Source: UTCHB3 sp008363265 (GTDB taxonomy: Bacteria; Bacteroidota; Ignavibacteria; Ignavibacteriales; Ignavibacteriaceae). From it: a stretch of DNA of 64,000 nt. Below, piece by piece: positions 44,855 to 53,191 of the stretch. Position numbers and translations under genes: made by a program. The notes beneath the pieces were generated by a model. It was not told the origin of the DNA. It worked only from the letters and a program-made list of their open reading frames with translations, and made no database searches. The stretch spans positions 62,001-126,000 of the forward strand of contig BTUW01000002.1 in assembly GCA_045863055.1 (NCBI GenBank). Direction: 5' to 3'. The first letter of the stretch is position 1. Each line of letters starts with the position of its first letter.

Positions 44855-45577
44855 TTAGTGGTGCTTCAGTCTATGCACCAGATCAAGTTCGATATGTTCC
44901 TCGGTAAAGAAAGCTTCACCGTAACTTTTACCGATCCTGAAACCGTATACTTTTGCCCGCGACTCAATAAATTCCATGAAGTCCTGCTTGCTGATAAAGG
45001 TCTCGGGTTCCTTGTTCTTCGGATCAAAAAACTGACTTCCGAACGCTTTTACGGCTTTCATTTTTGTTTCAAAATGATCCGAAATATCAACAATGAACGA
45101 AGGAGCGAACTCATATGTCTGCATGTAATAATACAAAGCATCGGGACGGTATGAGTGCTGAACATGGTCGTTCTCGTATGTGTGAACTTTTCCCACGCCT
45201 GAGTAAAAGTACGCTTTTTTGACCAGCTGACTCGTGGAGATGTGATCCGGGTGACGGTCGTTGAAGTATGGCGCGAATATCACCTTTGGTTTGTACTTCC
45301 TTATGAGGTGAACCACCCTGAGGAGATTCTCCTGATTAACTTCAATATTACCGTCGGGTATTCTAAGATTTTCACGAAACTCGGCTTTCAGAACGACACC
45401 CGCTTGTATGGCTTCATTCTGTCTTATTTCGGCTGAACCGCGTGTGCCCAGTTCCCCGAGTGTCAGGTCAACGATGCCGATTCTCAGACCGTGACCGGCC
45501 ATCTTGGCTATCGTGCCGCCCATCGACAATTCCGCGTCGTCGGGATGAGCAGCAAAAACTAATGCGTCAATTCTCAT
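44855..45577 (-). CDS. bshB1: BshB1-type N-acetylglucosaminyl-malate deacetylase (bacillithiol)
   Basis: 240 residues, LmbE/PIG-L fold. The zinc motif AHPDDAE (9-15) and the second ligand motif in NDRHPDHISTSQLVKKAYFYSG are present, and VDLTLGELGTRGSAEIRQNEA is characteristic of BshB1. It removes the acetyl group from GlcNAc-malate, step two of bacillithiol biosynthesis. BshA and BshC are not in the window. It is the last gene of a three-gene run and ends at an intrinsic terminator. Confidence 0.9.
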   Translation of the reverse strand: MRIDALVFAAHPDDAELSMGGTIAKMAGHGLRIGIVDLTLGELGTRGSAEIRQNEAIQAGVVLKAEFRENLRIPDGNIEVNQENLLRVVHLIRKYKPKVIFAPYFNDRHPDHISTSQLVKKAYFYSGVGKVHTYENDHVQHSYRPDALYYYMQTYEFAPSFIVDISDHFETKMKAVKAFGSQFFDPKNKEPETFISKQDFMEFIESRAKVYGFRIGKSYGEAFFTEEHIELDLVHRLKHH

Positions 45578-45587
45578 TGCAAAGATC

Positions 45588-46274
45588 CTACTCTACTATT
45601 GAAAGATACCGGTCAACTTCAGGCATTACCGGCGATTTCGCGTAGTCGGTCTTGAGAGTGATCAGGAGTTCTTTGGCTTGTTCCTTTTTGTCAGTTTCAA
45701 CCAGAACGATCGCCGCGCTCAGGAGATACTGGGCGTTCATCGGATTCTCTTTTGAGAACGAAGCGGCTTTCTCGTAACCTTCTACTGCTTTATCAAACTC
45801 TTTTTTGCTCTCATAGTAGCCGGCTTTGCCAACCTCTGCCGCGGCTTTGAAGATCGGGTTGCTGCCCGAGTAGTCATCATAATATTTGAAGGCATCTTCA
45901 AGCTTGCCGAGATAGCTGTACGCATTGGCGAGATAGATCTTGGCTGACTCACCATTCTCTGTACCAGAGTAGGTTTCAACTATCTTCTTGAGTCCGGTTA
46001 TCTTCTTTGCGGGATCGCCGTCGATCGCCTGAAGAAATGCACCCGATTCATACTGAGGGAGCACCTGCGAGAGGGCTGTACCGGCTGCTTCGTTGTTCTG
46101 CTTGTTGCTTATACCGAAGAAAACAACCGCGGCGATGATAACGACGAGAACCGCTACTCCGCCAAAAACGTATTTTTTGTTCTCCTCGTACCAGCCGAGG
46201 ATCTTGTAATAAAGTTCAACGGAAGCTTCACGTTTTTCTTCTTTTGCTTTGAACTTGCTGATAGGTTTGGCCAT
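45588..46274 (-). CDS. TPR-containing membrane-anchored protein (YfgM-like)
   Basis: 228 residues. A charged N-terminus (about 1-35) is followed by one transmembrane helix (about 37-54; YVFGGVAVLVVIIAAVVFFG) and a periplasmic helical part with tetratricopeptide repeats (AKIYLANAYSYLGKLEDAFKYYDDY, AKAGYYESKKEFDKAVEGYEKAASF-like units). YfgM-type proteins assist the Sec translocon or periplasmic chaperones. It is placed between the PHP gene and bshB1 with a 10-base gap to the latter. Confidence 0.88.
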   Translation of the reverse strand: MAKPISKFKAKEEKREASVELYYKILGWYEENKKYVFGGVAVLVVIIAAVVFFGISNKQNNEAAGTALSQVLPQYESGAFLQAIDGDPAKKITGLKKIVETYSGTENGESAKIYLANAYSYLGKLEDAFKYYDDYSGSNPIFKAAAEVGKAGYYESKKEFDKAVEGYEKAASFSKENPMNAQYLLSAAIVLVETDKKEQAKELLITLKTDYAKSPVMPEVDRYLSIVE

Positions 46275-46329
46275 TATTAACCTTTCTGAATTCTAAAAAT
46301 TACGAACAACAAAGATAACCGTAAATTAT

Positions 46330-47379
46330 TTAATTTCCTACTCGAATGTGGTTCGAATATATCCAGCTTTTACCCTGATGAAACACTTCGACCCGGTAAA
46401 CACCCTTCTTCCTGACCACGAAGCCGACATCACTCCCAATTGTCTCATCTATCACACTCCCGTTGTGGATGAGACGCAATTCTGAGTGATGTGTCGGTAT
46501 CAAAACACGCAGGTGAACTTTGTGCCCGTAAGGTACTGTGTCACCCATCGTATATGTAACCCCCTCCGACTCCGCAAAGAACCTGAATCCGGTAGCATCG
46601 CCATGGTAATAGTTTGCCACGTAACTCCTCCCATCGCGGAGTGCTTCGAGGATCAGCTTCTCGAAATATTTTCGCTTCACCGGATCATCCGTCGGTTCTA
46701 TCCTCTCACTGAGCAGGACGTAGGTTCTGATCGATTTGAAGAGAACCTTGTAAGGGAAAACTTCCACTTCGAAAAATCCCAGGAGGTTCACACGATGCGC
46801 GTGAGCATCGATCCCGCCGATCGCGGTTACTTTCCGTTTCAGATTCAGTTTGTCCCACACCTGTAGTGTCTCCTCCGGAGGATGTTCGATGCTCCTTAGA
46901 GGATGGACGAACGACTGGTATTTGTTCTGCTCGGTAAGATTTTCCATCCATACTGACATATGGTTCCATATCTCGATCCCAGTGAAGTCCTCTATCTCCC
47001 ACTCGGTCCAGGGGTAAGGCGGGTGTTCCTCCATCGAATTTCTTTTTTCGTGAGGATGCGCAATGAATCCTATACCGCCGGCTTCCTTTACCGCTTTCAC
47101 ATATTCAGCAGCCGGAAGGCGGGTCGAAAAGGTCTTGTCGATCCCCAACGCGAGGTAATGGTTACGGTTTTCCTTGTCATTTATTTCGCAACCGACGATC
47201 AGGAGTGTCTTCCCGTAAAAACCTTCAAAACCTTCATCCTTTGCCCTGAGGGTGTTATGATCGGTAATGACAATAAAATCCAGACCCGACTCATTTGCTA
47301 TGGTCGCAATTTCTCTCACGTCTCCCGATCCATCGGAAAACTTTGAGTGCATGTGTATTGAGCCGGAATATATATACAA
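46330..47379 (-). CDS. PHP-domain metal-dependent phosphoesterase
   Basis: 349 residues. The PHP motifs are SIHMHSKFSDG (His9, His11, Asp16), VITDHNTL, the GCEIN segment and GFIAHPHE, then GGIDAHAH, which together would bind two or three metal ions. The C-terminal 90 residues form a beta domain (VHLRVLIPTHHSELRLIHNGSVIDE). It probably hydrolyses a phosphomonoester; the substrate is unknown. The start must be the TTG at 47379, because the conserved YSGSIHMHS begins three codons later and a stop lies five codons before. A G-rich heptamer array starts two bases upstream. Confidence 0.88.
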   Translation of the reverse strand: MYIYSGSIHMHSKFSDGSGDVREIATIANESGLDFIVITDHNTLRAKDEGFEGFYGKTLLIVGCEINDKENRNHYLALGIDKTFSTRLPAAEYVKAVKEAGGIGFIAHPHEKRNSMEEHPPYPWTEWEIEDFTGIEIWNHMSVWMENLTEQNKYQSFVHPLRSIEHPPEETLQVWDKLNLKRKVTAIGGIDAHAHRVNLLGFFEVEVFPYKVLFKSIRTYVLLSERIEPTDDPVKRKYFEKLILEALRDGRSYVANYYHGDATGFRFFAESEGVTYTMGDTVPYGHKVHLRVLIPTHHSELRLIHNGSVIDETIGSDVGFVVRKKGVYRVEVFHQGKSWIYSNHIRVGN

Positions 47380-47380
47380 G

Positions 47381-47429
47381 GTGTTTGGTATTTAGTGTTT
47401 GGGGTCTGGGGTTTAGGGTTTGGTATATG
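47381..47429. repeat. G-rich degenerate heptamer array, seven copies
   Basis: GTGTTTG, GTATTTA, GTGTTTG, GGGTCTG, GGGTTTA, GGGTTTG, GTATATG in exact 7-base register. The plus strand has three GGG runs plus GGGG overlaps and could form a G-quadruplex. It lies immediately upstream of the PHP gene start. Confidence 0.8.
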
Positions 47430-47633
47430 GTGCTATTGCTATCAAAAAATGCAAAAAGAGCACCTAAACTCACTTCGAAACTTACAAAACAGCGGTCATA
47501 TAATCAATTAAAATATTGGTGCCGGTAAGAGATGGTTTCTCTGCTGTCTGGAATTTTTACCGGTGAGAATATGTTGCATAATGAAGACAAGATCGCTTAC
47601 GGAGCAAGCGATGGAATTTAAGAACAGTTTTAC

Positions 47634-47638
47634 AGGAG
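47634..47638 (+). promoter_or_regulatory. Shine-Dalgarno AGGAG deciding a GTG start
   Basis: AGGAG ends seven bases before GTG 47646, while the inner ATG at 47664 has no comparable site, so the GTG is preferred. Confidence 0.7.
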
Positions 47639-47645
47639 TTAGATC

Positions 47646-48314
47646 GTGCTGGAAAACACGAAAATGACAGTTGAGATATGGAGTGACATAGCATGTCCCT
47701 TCTGCTATCTCGGCAAGAAAAAATTTGAAAGATCTCTGGAAAATTTTGAAAATAAAGAAGAAATAGAAGTTATCTGGAAAAGCTTCCAGCTGAATCCCGG
47801 TCAGAAAACAGACGCAACCGTAAGTTTGACCGAATACCTCGCCAGGGAAAAGAATTGGGATCCCGCTTCAATAGAGCAAACTTATGACCGGATAGCGGAT
47901 TCGGGAAGAAACTACGGGATAAGCTACGATTTCACACGCGCGGTACCCGCGAATACGCTGAAAGCCCACATTCTGCTCCACCTTGCTAAAAAAGAAGGGA
48001 AACAGAGCGAGGTTAAAGAGTCTCTTTTTGAAGCATATTTTGCCAAAGGTAAAAATGTGGATGACCCTGCAGTTCTTTCGGCAATCGCTGAAAAGCACGG
48101 ATTGAACACAGCCGGGTTCGATACAATTTTCGGTAATGAAGAAATGGTAAATGAGGTAAGGCATGATATTTACGAGGCTCAACAACTTGGTATATCAGGT
48201 GTCCCCTTTTTCGTTTATAACGGTAAATACGGGATAAGCGGTGCGCAGGATGACCTTCTCTTCACCGACACTCTGAAAAAATCATTCGGCGAATGGAAAT
48301 CCGGAAATAATTAA
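47646..48314 (+). CDS. FrnE-like DsbA-family oxidoreductase
   Basis: 222 residues from GTG 47646. The thioredoxin-fold core has the active site SDIACPFCYLG (Cys17, Cys20) close to the N-terminus, a helical insertion (about 60-175), and the cis-Pro loop ISGVPFFV. FrnE-type proteins are cytoplasmic (no signal peptide is seen) and have been linked to polyketide tailoring and oxidative stress resistance. It is flanked by genes on the opposite strand and appears to be a single-gene unit. The start is decided by a good Shine-Dalgarno site. Confidence 0.92.
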   Translation: MLENTKMTVEIWSDIACPFCYLGKKKFERSLENFENKEEIEVIWKSFQLNPGQKTDATVSLTEYLAREKNWDPASIEQTYDRIADSGRNYGISYDFTRAVPANTLKAHILLHLAKKEGKQSEVKESLFEAYFAKGKNVDDPAVLSAIAEKHGLNTAGFDTIFGNEEMVNEVRHDIYEAQQLGISGVPFFVYNGKYGISGAQDDLLFTDTLKKSFGEWKSGNN

Positions 48315-48315
48315 C

Positions 48316-48352
48316 AAAAAAAAGAGGGCTCATCCGCCGCGGATCAGCCCTC
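48316..48352 (-). terminator. Intrinsic terminator of the aldehyde dehydrogenase gene
   Basis: Minus-strand stem GAGGGCT/AGCCCTC with an inner ATCCGC/GCGGAT pairing, followed by eight T. It may also work in reverse for the convergent FrnE-like gene, although the T-run is missing on that side. Confidence 0.88.
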
Positions 48353-48353
48353 A

Positions 48354-48369
48354 ATCCGCCGCGGCGGAT
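48354..48369. repeat. Perfect 16-bp palindrome ATCCGCCGCGGCGGAT
   Basis: Exact self-complement, five bases from the aldehyde dehydrogenase stop. Its half-site also occurs in the adjoining terminator loop (48332-48344), so one may be derived from the other. Confidence 0.75.
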
Positions 48370-48374
48370 CAGCC

Positions 48375-49952
48375 TTAAAACTTAAACTCATCAATTATCT
48401 TTTGAATTTCAGCTTTGGAGAGAGTTTTTGGTTCGGCGTCTTCTTCCTTCTTTTCAGCAGGTTTGGACGTCTGAGCACCCTTGAAGGGCTCATTAATTAC
48501 AGGATTTCCCGCGCGTGCTCTTAATCTCTCCTCGATCTCCTGCAGGTAGCTCTGCGATCTCGTTATCGTATCGCCCATGTTCGAAACTGAGTTTCCATGG
48601 TTAACAGGATTAACCTCAAAAGCAAGATACTTGATGTTCATCAGATGCTTCGAGGATACATTTTCAGAGATGATCGATCCACCCCATGTGCCGGGTCCTA
48701 AAGTAAGGGAAGGCATAAGTGCGGTGGTATATCCCACAGCACCAATTGACGAAACCGTGTTACACAGGATCCTGAAAGCAGGTTTTTCAAGCGCGAACTT
48801 CATGATCACTTCCTGGTCGTTCGAGTGTATGACCATCGTGTGGCCGACACCTCCGAACTGCAGCAGGTCTATACATTTATGGCATCCCTCGAGCCATCCG
48901 TCAACTGTGTAAAATGCCAGTATCGGTGATAGTTTTTCGTATGAAAGGGGCTCACTCTTACCAACTGCTTCGCATTCTGCCACCAGCACAGTGGTGGAAT
49001 CAGGAACGTCGAATCCTGCATATTTTGCAATCCAGGTTGCCGGCTTGCCCACAATCTCAGGATTGATCCTGCCCTGATTTAAGATCGCGTTTCCAAGTTT
49101 CTTTTTCTCTTCCGCACTGACAAAATAGCATCCGGCAGCCTTTGCTTCTTTTATCGCCTGATCACGGATCGAACGGTCGACTATCATTGCCTGTTCTGAT
49201 GAGCAGAGAGTGCCGTTATCGAATGTTGTTCCGTAAACTATATCCTGTACTGCTTTTTTCACGTTCGCGGTCTTCTCAATGAAAGCCGGAACGTTTCCCG
49301 AACCCACACCATACGCCGGTTTTCCGGAACTGTAGGCTGCTTTAACCATCGGAGTGCTTCCGGTGGCGAGGATAACACCAATATTTTTGTCGTGCATAAG
49401 GGCATCCGTTCCCTCAAGGGTTGGGGTTGTAAGGCACTGAATCAAACCTTTTGGCGCGCCTGCTTTTTCAGCCGCGTCTGCTACAACTTTCAGTGCTTCA
49501 GCGGTGCAGTTAACTGTGCGCGGATGTGGAGAAGCTACTATTCCGTTTCTGCACTTGAGTGAAATTATCGCTTTGAACATCGCGGTTGAGGTCGGATTCG
49601 TCGAAGGTATCAGAGCGGCAACCACACCCATCGGTTCGGCGATCTTAAGAACCTTGCCGTTATGCAGGCTCTCAACTACACCGCACGATTTAAGATCTTT
49701 TATCGATTCCCAAACATTTTTTGTTGCGAACTGGTTCTTGACAACTTTGTCCTGCCACTTGCCGAAACCGCTCTCTTCACTTGCCATTTTCGCCAGCCGC
49801 TCGGCCGCCGCGTATCCCGCGTCAGCCATCGCCTTCACGATTCTGTCAACCTGATCTTGTGAAAAATGCTTGAACTCAAGCTGGGCTTCTTTTGCTCTTT
49901 TCGAAAGGTCTCTGGCTTCCTGAATTGAAAGCAGATCTTTGTCGATGTTCAT
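48375..49952 (-). CDS. CoA-acylating aldehyde dehydrogenase with C-terminal amphipathic tail
   Basis: 525 residues from ATG 49952, preceded by AAGGA seven bases upstream; a longer frame to 50009 lacks support. The catalytic Cys250 (FDNGTLCSSEQAMI) and the motifs MGVVAALIPSTNPTSTAMFKAI and GSGNVPAFIEKTANV match the EutE/PduP/AdhE N-domain group, which converts acetaldehyde or propionaldehyde and CoA to acyl-CoA with NAD+. After the catalytic core a flexible Lys/Glu/Pro linker (about 483-510) ends in LSKAEIQKIIDEFKF, a short amphipathic helix like the encapsulation peptides that target such enzymes into bacterial microcompartments. No shell-protein gene is in the window. Confidence 0.92.
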   Translation of the reverse strand: MNIDKDLLSIQEARDLSKRAKEAQLEFKHFSQDQVDRIVKAMADAGYAAAERLAKMASEESGFGKWQDKVVKNQFATKNVWESIKDLKSCGVVESLHNGKVLKIAEPMGVVAALIPSTNPTSTAMFKAIISLKCRNGIVASPHPRTVNCTAEALKVVADAAEKAGAPKGLIQCLTTPTLEGTDALMHDKNIGVILATGSTPMVKAAYSSGKPAYGVGSGNVPAFIEKTANVKKAVQDIVYGTTFDNGTLCSSEQAMIVDRSIRDQAIKEAKAAGCYFVSAEEKKKLGNAILNQGRINPEIVGKPATWIAKYAGFDVPDSTTVLVAECEAVGKSEPLSYEKLSPILAFYTVDGWLEGCHKCIDLLQFGGVGHTMVIHSNDQEVIMKFALEKPAFRILCNTVSSIGAVGYTTALMPSLTLGPGTWGGSIISENVSSKHLMNIKYLAFEVNPVNHGNSVSNMGDTITRSQSYLQEIEERLRARAGNPVINEPFKGAQTSKPAEKKEEDAEPKTLSKAEIQKIIDEFKF

Positions 49953-50061
49953 CCTGATTTCCTTAAAAATTTCGTCACGAAATATATCTATAATCGGGGT
50001 AACATTCAAGGCAGACAGCCCGTAGACCGGCCTGCAACTTACTATTTATCATTTGCTTCTG

Positions 50062-50080
50062 ACTACAGAAAAACTGTAGT
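50062..50080. other. Small hairpin in the aldehyde dehydrogenase/queF intergenic region
   Basis: ACTACAG (50062-50068), loop AAAAA, CTGTAGT (50074-50080): a perfect 7-bp stem. It could be a leader element of either divergent gene. No preQ1 riboswitch consensus was found in the region. Confidence 0.45.
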
Positions 50081-50110
50081 CCGCGAATCTATCCTAAATC
50101 CCATCATCAA

Positions 50111-50142
50111 TATTGCCCATTGTGTCTAACATCGTAATTTTG
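50111..50142 (+). promoter_or_regulatory. Candidate promoter of queF (TATTG / TAATTTTG)
   Basis: TAATTTTG at 50135-50142 matches TAnnTTTG exactly; TATTG at 50111-50115, 19 bases upstream, is near the -33 TTTG. The leader would be about 60 bases. Confidence 0.4.
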
Positions 50143-50206
50143 AGATTGATTTTTTTGAATTTATTCATGTTCACGATTGTTATAACGGGAAAAGAAAGGC
50201 ACACAA

Positions 50207-50572
50207 TTGAACGAAAAGACAAATATACTTGAACTGTTCGACAATCAGAACGGTCACAGAAACTACAGAATAATCCACACCGCGCACGAATTCACCTCAG
50301 TTTGCCCCAAAACAGGTCATCCTGATTTTGCAACGATGACATTCGAGTATATTCCTGAGAAAAGTTGCGTTGAGTTGAAGTCACTTAAACTTTACCTGCA
50401 GTCTTTCCGTAACGATGGTATATTCTATGAGAATGTCACCAACCGGATTGCAGATGACCTCATCGGTCTCCTCCAGCCACGTTATTTCAAACTGACAGCC
50501 AATTTCTCCGTCCGCGGTGGTGTCTCGTCAGTGATCGTGGTTGAACACAAAGCCGAAGGCTTCAACGGATAA
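50207..50572 (+). CDS. queF: 7-cyano-7-deazaguanine reductase, short QueF
   Basis: 121 residues, the unimodular QueF type. Cys33 (TSVCPKTGHPDFAT) forms the thioimide with preQ0 and Asp40 is the general acid, seven residues later as in the family; the NADPH-binding motif is ELKSLKLYLQSFRN. It reduces preQ0 to preQ1 in queuosine biosynthesis. The start is TTG at 50207 with GAAAGG seven bases before it. The gene is followed after 5 bases by glnD. Confidence 0.95.
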   Translation: MNEKTNILELFDNQNGHRNYRIIHTAHEFTSVCPKTGHPDFATMTFEYIPEKSCVELKSLKLYLQSFRNDGIFYENVTNRIADDLIGLLQPRYFKLTANFSVRGGVSSVIVVEHKAEGFNG

Positions 50573-50577
50573 TCCCC

Positions 50578-53142
50578 ATGGCCCCGGATGACCGGAAGAC
50601 CGGTATCGATCTAATAAAACTCGTCAGGGAGATATTCCCCCTCGATGAAATGATAAGGAACGGTCTGGGATGTTCCTACCGGTTCAGTCTTGAGATTGAA
50701 AGGCTTGTTTCTGAAACTTCAGAAGGAAGTGAACTGAATTTTGCAGTGGTTTCCGGTGGTTCGCTCGCGAGAAGGGAACTCGCTCCTTTCTCTGATATCG
50801 ATATTACCATCATCACTCTCGACTCTCAGGCGGATTCTGACTCTATCTCCCGCTTCGTAACCTGCATGTGGGATGCCGGACTGGAGATATCTCACACGGT
50901 AAGGGAACTCCCGGACATAGAGGTGGCCGCCCGGGAAGACCTCCACGTCTTCACCTCACTGCTCGAAACTTCTTTCATCTGCGGCAATGAAAAAGTCTAC
51001 CGCAAGTGGCTTGAAGCGATCGGGAATGTCTTCACCCCTGAACTGAAAATGAAGATATTCCAGGATCTGGTGGATGATATGGAGAGGCGCTATCAAAAAC
51101 ACGGCGCATCAAGCAAGATGCTTGAACCGAATGTGAAACTCTCAAACGGCGGCCTCCGCGATTTCCAGTTGCTCGAATGGATATATATCCTCGCCAATGC
51201 CAGACCTTTCATCAGAACGGAAGGACTCTCACAATCGGAACTCTTCATCAACGCAATATTTGAAGAAAAACCTTTCCCGATTAATGAAATAACCCGTCTT
51301 CTGAGAAGTTACAAGTTTCTTGTGACGGTGAGAAATCTGCTGCATCTCACTGCCAACAGGAAGAACGACCGCCTCGATTTCGATGCGCAGGTAACACTGG
51401 CAGCAATTCTTGAATATAGAACCGGTTTTCAGGCCTTCATGAAAGATTACTACAACGCTACCGTTGTGGTTAACCGTTTCCTGAAATCCTTTCTGAAGCG
51501 GTACAGTAAGTTACTCTTCCCCCTGCCGAGCTCGGCACTCGCCATAAACCTTGATGAAAACTTTTACCTTCTTGGTGATCTTTTATATTCCCGTGAAGAT
51601 GAATTTCTTACCTCCGACCAGATACTTAAGGCCTTCTGGCTTAAGGGTGATCAGGGCGCGCAGTTTGATGAAAAATTGAGATCGACCATTGTCTCAAGCC
51701 TCGACTCAGGTGCCATTAACATAACTCCCGGGGCGATGGGTTACTTTAAAAAGATACTGACCCAGAAGGAGTTTGTCGGCTCAACCCTTATTGGAATGCA
51801 TGAACTTGGGGTTCTCGGCGCGCTTATCCCCGAATTTGGCGAACTCACCGGTTTTATACAGCACGGCGTTTATCACAGTTACACCGCCGATGAGCACACA
51901 ATAATTGCGATCATGAATGTCGAGAGGCTACAGTTCGAAAAATCAGTGCTCGGTAGATTGTTCAATACCCTGCACCGGCGCGACCTCCTCTATCTTGCCC
52001 TTCTGTTTCATGATATCGCGAAGCCGATCGATATTGAGGGGCATCATCTGCTTGGTGCCGAGGTTGCCGACTCGTTCATGCAGGGCATGGGGTATACCGA
52101 GGGTGAAATTGAAACGGTCAAGTTTCTCGTACGTAACCACCTCCTGATGGCGCACACTGCCTTCAAGCGTGATCTGAATTCCCCTGAAACACTGAATACC
52201 TTTGTCTCCAATTTCAACAGCACCGAAGAGCTCGACCTCCTCTATCTCGTTACTTTTGCTGATCTTTCTGCCGTAAACAGTGCCCTTTGGACTTCCTGGA
52301 AGAATGAACTGCTGAGCGAACTGTACAGAAAAACCCGTGAGTTGATCAAGGAAGAGATCCCCGCGGAAACACTTCTTTACCAGAACTCTTTACCCGCGGA
52401 GGATAAGATACTTGAGTTTTCCGATTCCATCTCCCCGGAGCATGTAAAGTCGCACATCAACTCTTTCCATGACCTCTCATACGCCAATTATTTTTCCGAA
52501 GAGGAGATGGCCCGGCACATTGAGGAAATCCTCTCAGGCTCCCCGGTATCCGTTCTTTTCAAACAGCAGGAGAATTTTACGAATGTCACTATTATAACTT
52601 TCGACTCTGAATCCCTTCTCTCAAAACTGTGCGGCGTCTTCCTCATTAACGATGTCAATATTCACGATGCCAAGATATTCACCAGGAAAGACAGTATCAT
52701 CATCGATAACTTCAATGTATCCGATTTCAGGACCAACAAACCGCTGGAAACATCGAAGTTTGTCAAGATAGAATCAGACTTTCTAAAAATGGAGCAGGGG
52801 ATGCTCCAGCTCAATACCGAGCTGAAGAAACACAAATCGAAGTGGTGGCGGCTCGAGAACAAACTCTTCAAGAAACCGGGAAGGATATCCATCAAGTTCG
52901 AGGAATCAAAGAAATACACGATCATCGATATCCACTCCCCCGACCGTTTGGGATTCCTCTTCCAGGTGACCTCAAAACTGCATGACCTCGGACTTAACAT
53001 CTACTTCGCCAAAATTCTTACAATGGGTACTGACATCGTCGACTCGTTTTATGTGCTCGACTCAAACAAAAAAAAGGTGTCAAAGAACTTCTACCCGGTG
53101 ATCACAGATGAACTTAAGGCCTGCATCGAAGAGATACTGTGA
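50578..53142 (+). CDS. glnD: GlnD-like PII uridylyltransferase/uridylyl-removing enzyme
   Basis: 854 residues. The nucleotidyltransferase site is SGGSLARRELAPFSDIDI (Gly60-Gly61-Ser62 and Asp73-x-Asp75). An HD domain with LFHDIAKPIDIEGHHLLGA (about 470-500) would remove UMP. Two C-terminal ACT domains follow (about 655-730 and 775-850; VTIITFDSESLLSKLCGVFLINDVNIHDAKIFT and YTIIDIHSPDRLGFLFQVTSKLHDLGLNIYFAKILT), which sense glutamine. GlnD modifies the PII signal protein to match nitrogen metabolism. No PII gene is nearby. The architecture and length are normal. Confidence 0.93.
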   Translation: MAPDDRKTGIDLIKLVREIFPLDEMIRNGLGCSYRFSLEIERLVSETSEGSELNFAVVSGGSLARRELAPFSDIDITIITLDSQADSDSISRFVTCMWDAGLEISHTVRELPDIEVAAREDLHVFTSLLETSFICGNEKVYRKWLEAIGNVFTPELKMKIFQDLVDDMERRYQKHGASSKMLEPNVKLSNGGLRDFQLLEWIYILANARPFIRTEGLSQSELFINAIFEEKPFPINEITRLLRSYKFLVTVRNLLHLTANRKNDRLDFDAQVTLAAILEYRTGFQAFMKDYYNATVVVNRFLKSFLKRYSKLLFPLPSSALAINLDENFYLLGDLLYSREDEFLTSDQILKAFWLKGDQGAQFDEKLRSTIVSSLDSGAINITPGAMGYFKKILTQKEFVGSTLIGMHELGVLGALIPEFGELTGFIQHGVYHSYTADEHTIIAIMNVERLQFEKSVLGRLFNTLHRRDLLYLALLFHDIAKPIDIEGHHLLGAEVADSFMQGMGYTEGEIETVKFLVRNHLLMAHTAFKRDLNSPETLNTFVSNFNSTEELDLLYLVTFADLSAVNSALWTSWKNELLSELYRKTRELIKEEIPAETLLYQNSLPAEDKILEFSDSISPEHVKSHINSFHDLSYANYFSEEEMARHIEEILSGSPVSVLFKQQENFTNVTIITFDSESLLSKLCGVFLINDVNIHDAKIFTRKDSIIIDNFNVSDFRTNKPLETSKFVKIESDFLKMEQGMLQLNTELKKHKSKWWRLENKLFKKPGRISIKFEESKKYTIIDIHSPDRLGFLFQVTSKLHDLGLNIYFAKILTMGTDIVDSFYVLDSNKKKVSKNFYPVITDELKACIEEIL

Positions 53143-53191
53143 CCCCCATTCAAGGCTTTTTCTTATTTTTTCTTCTTGAATTGATTTTATT

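Noticed and set aside
50010..50206. preQ1 riboswitch before queF
   Set aside because: No match to the preQ1-I or preQ1-II consensus was found; only a simple 7-bp hairpin is visible.
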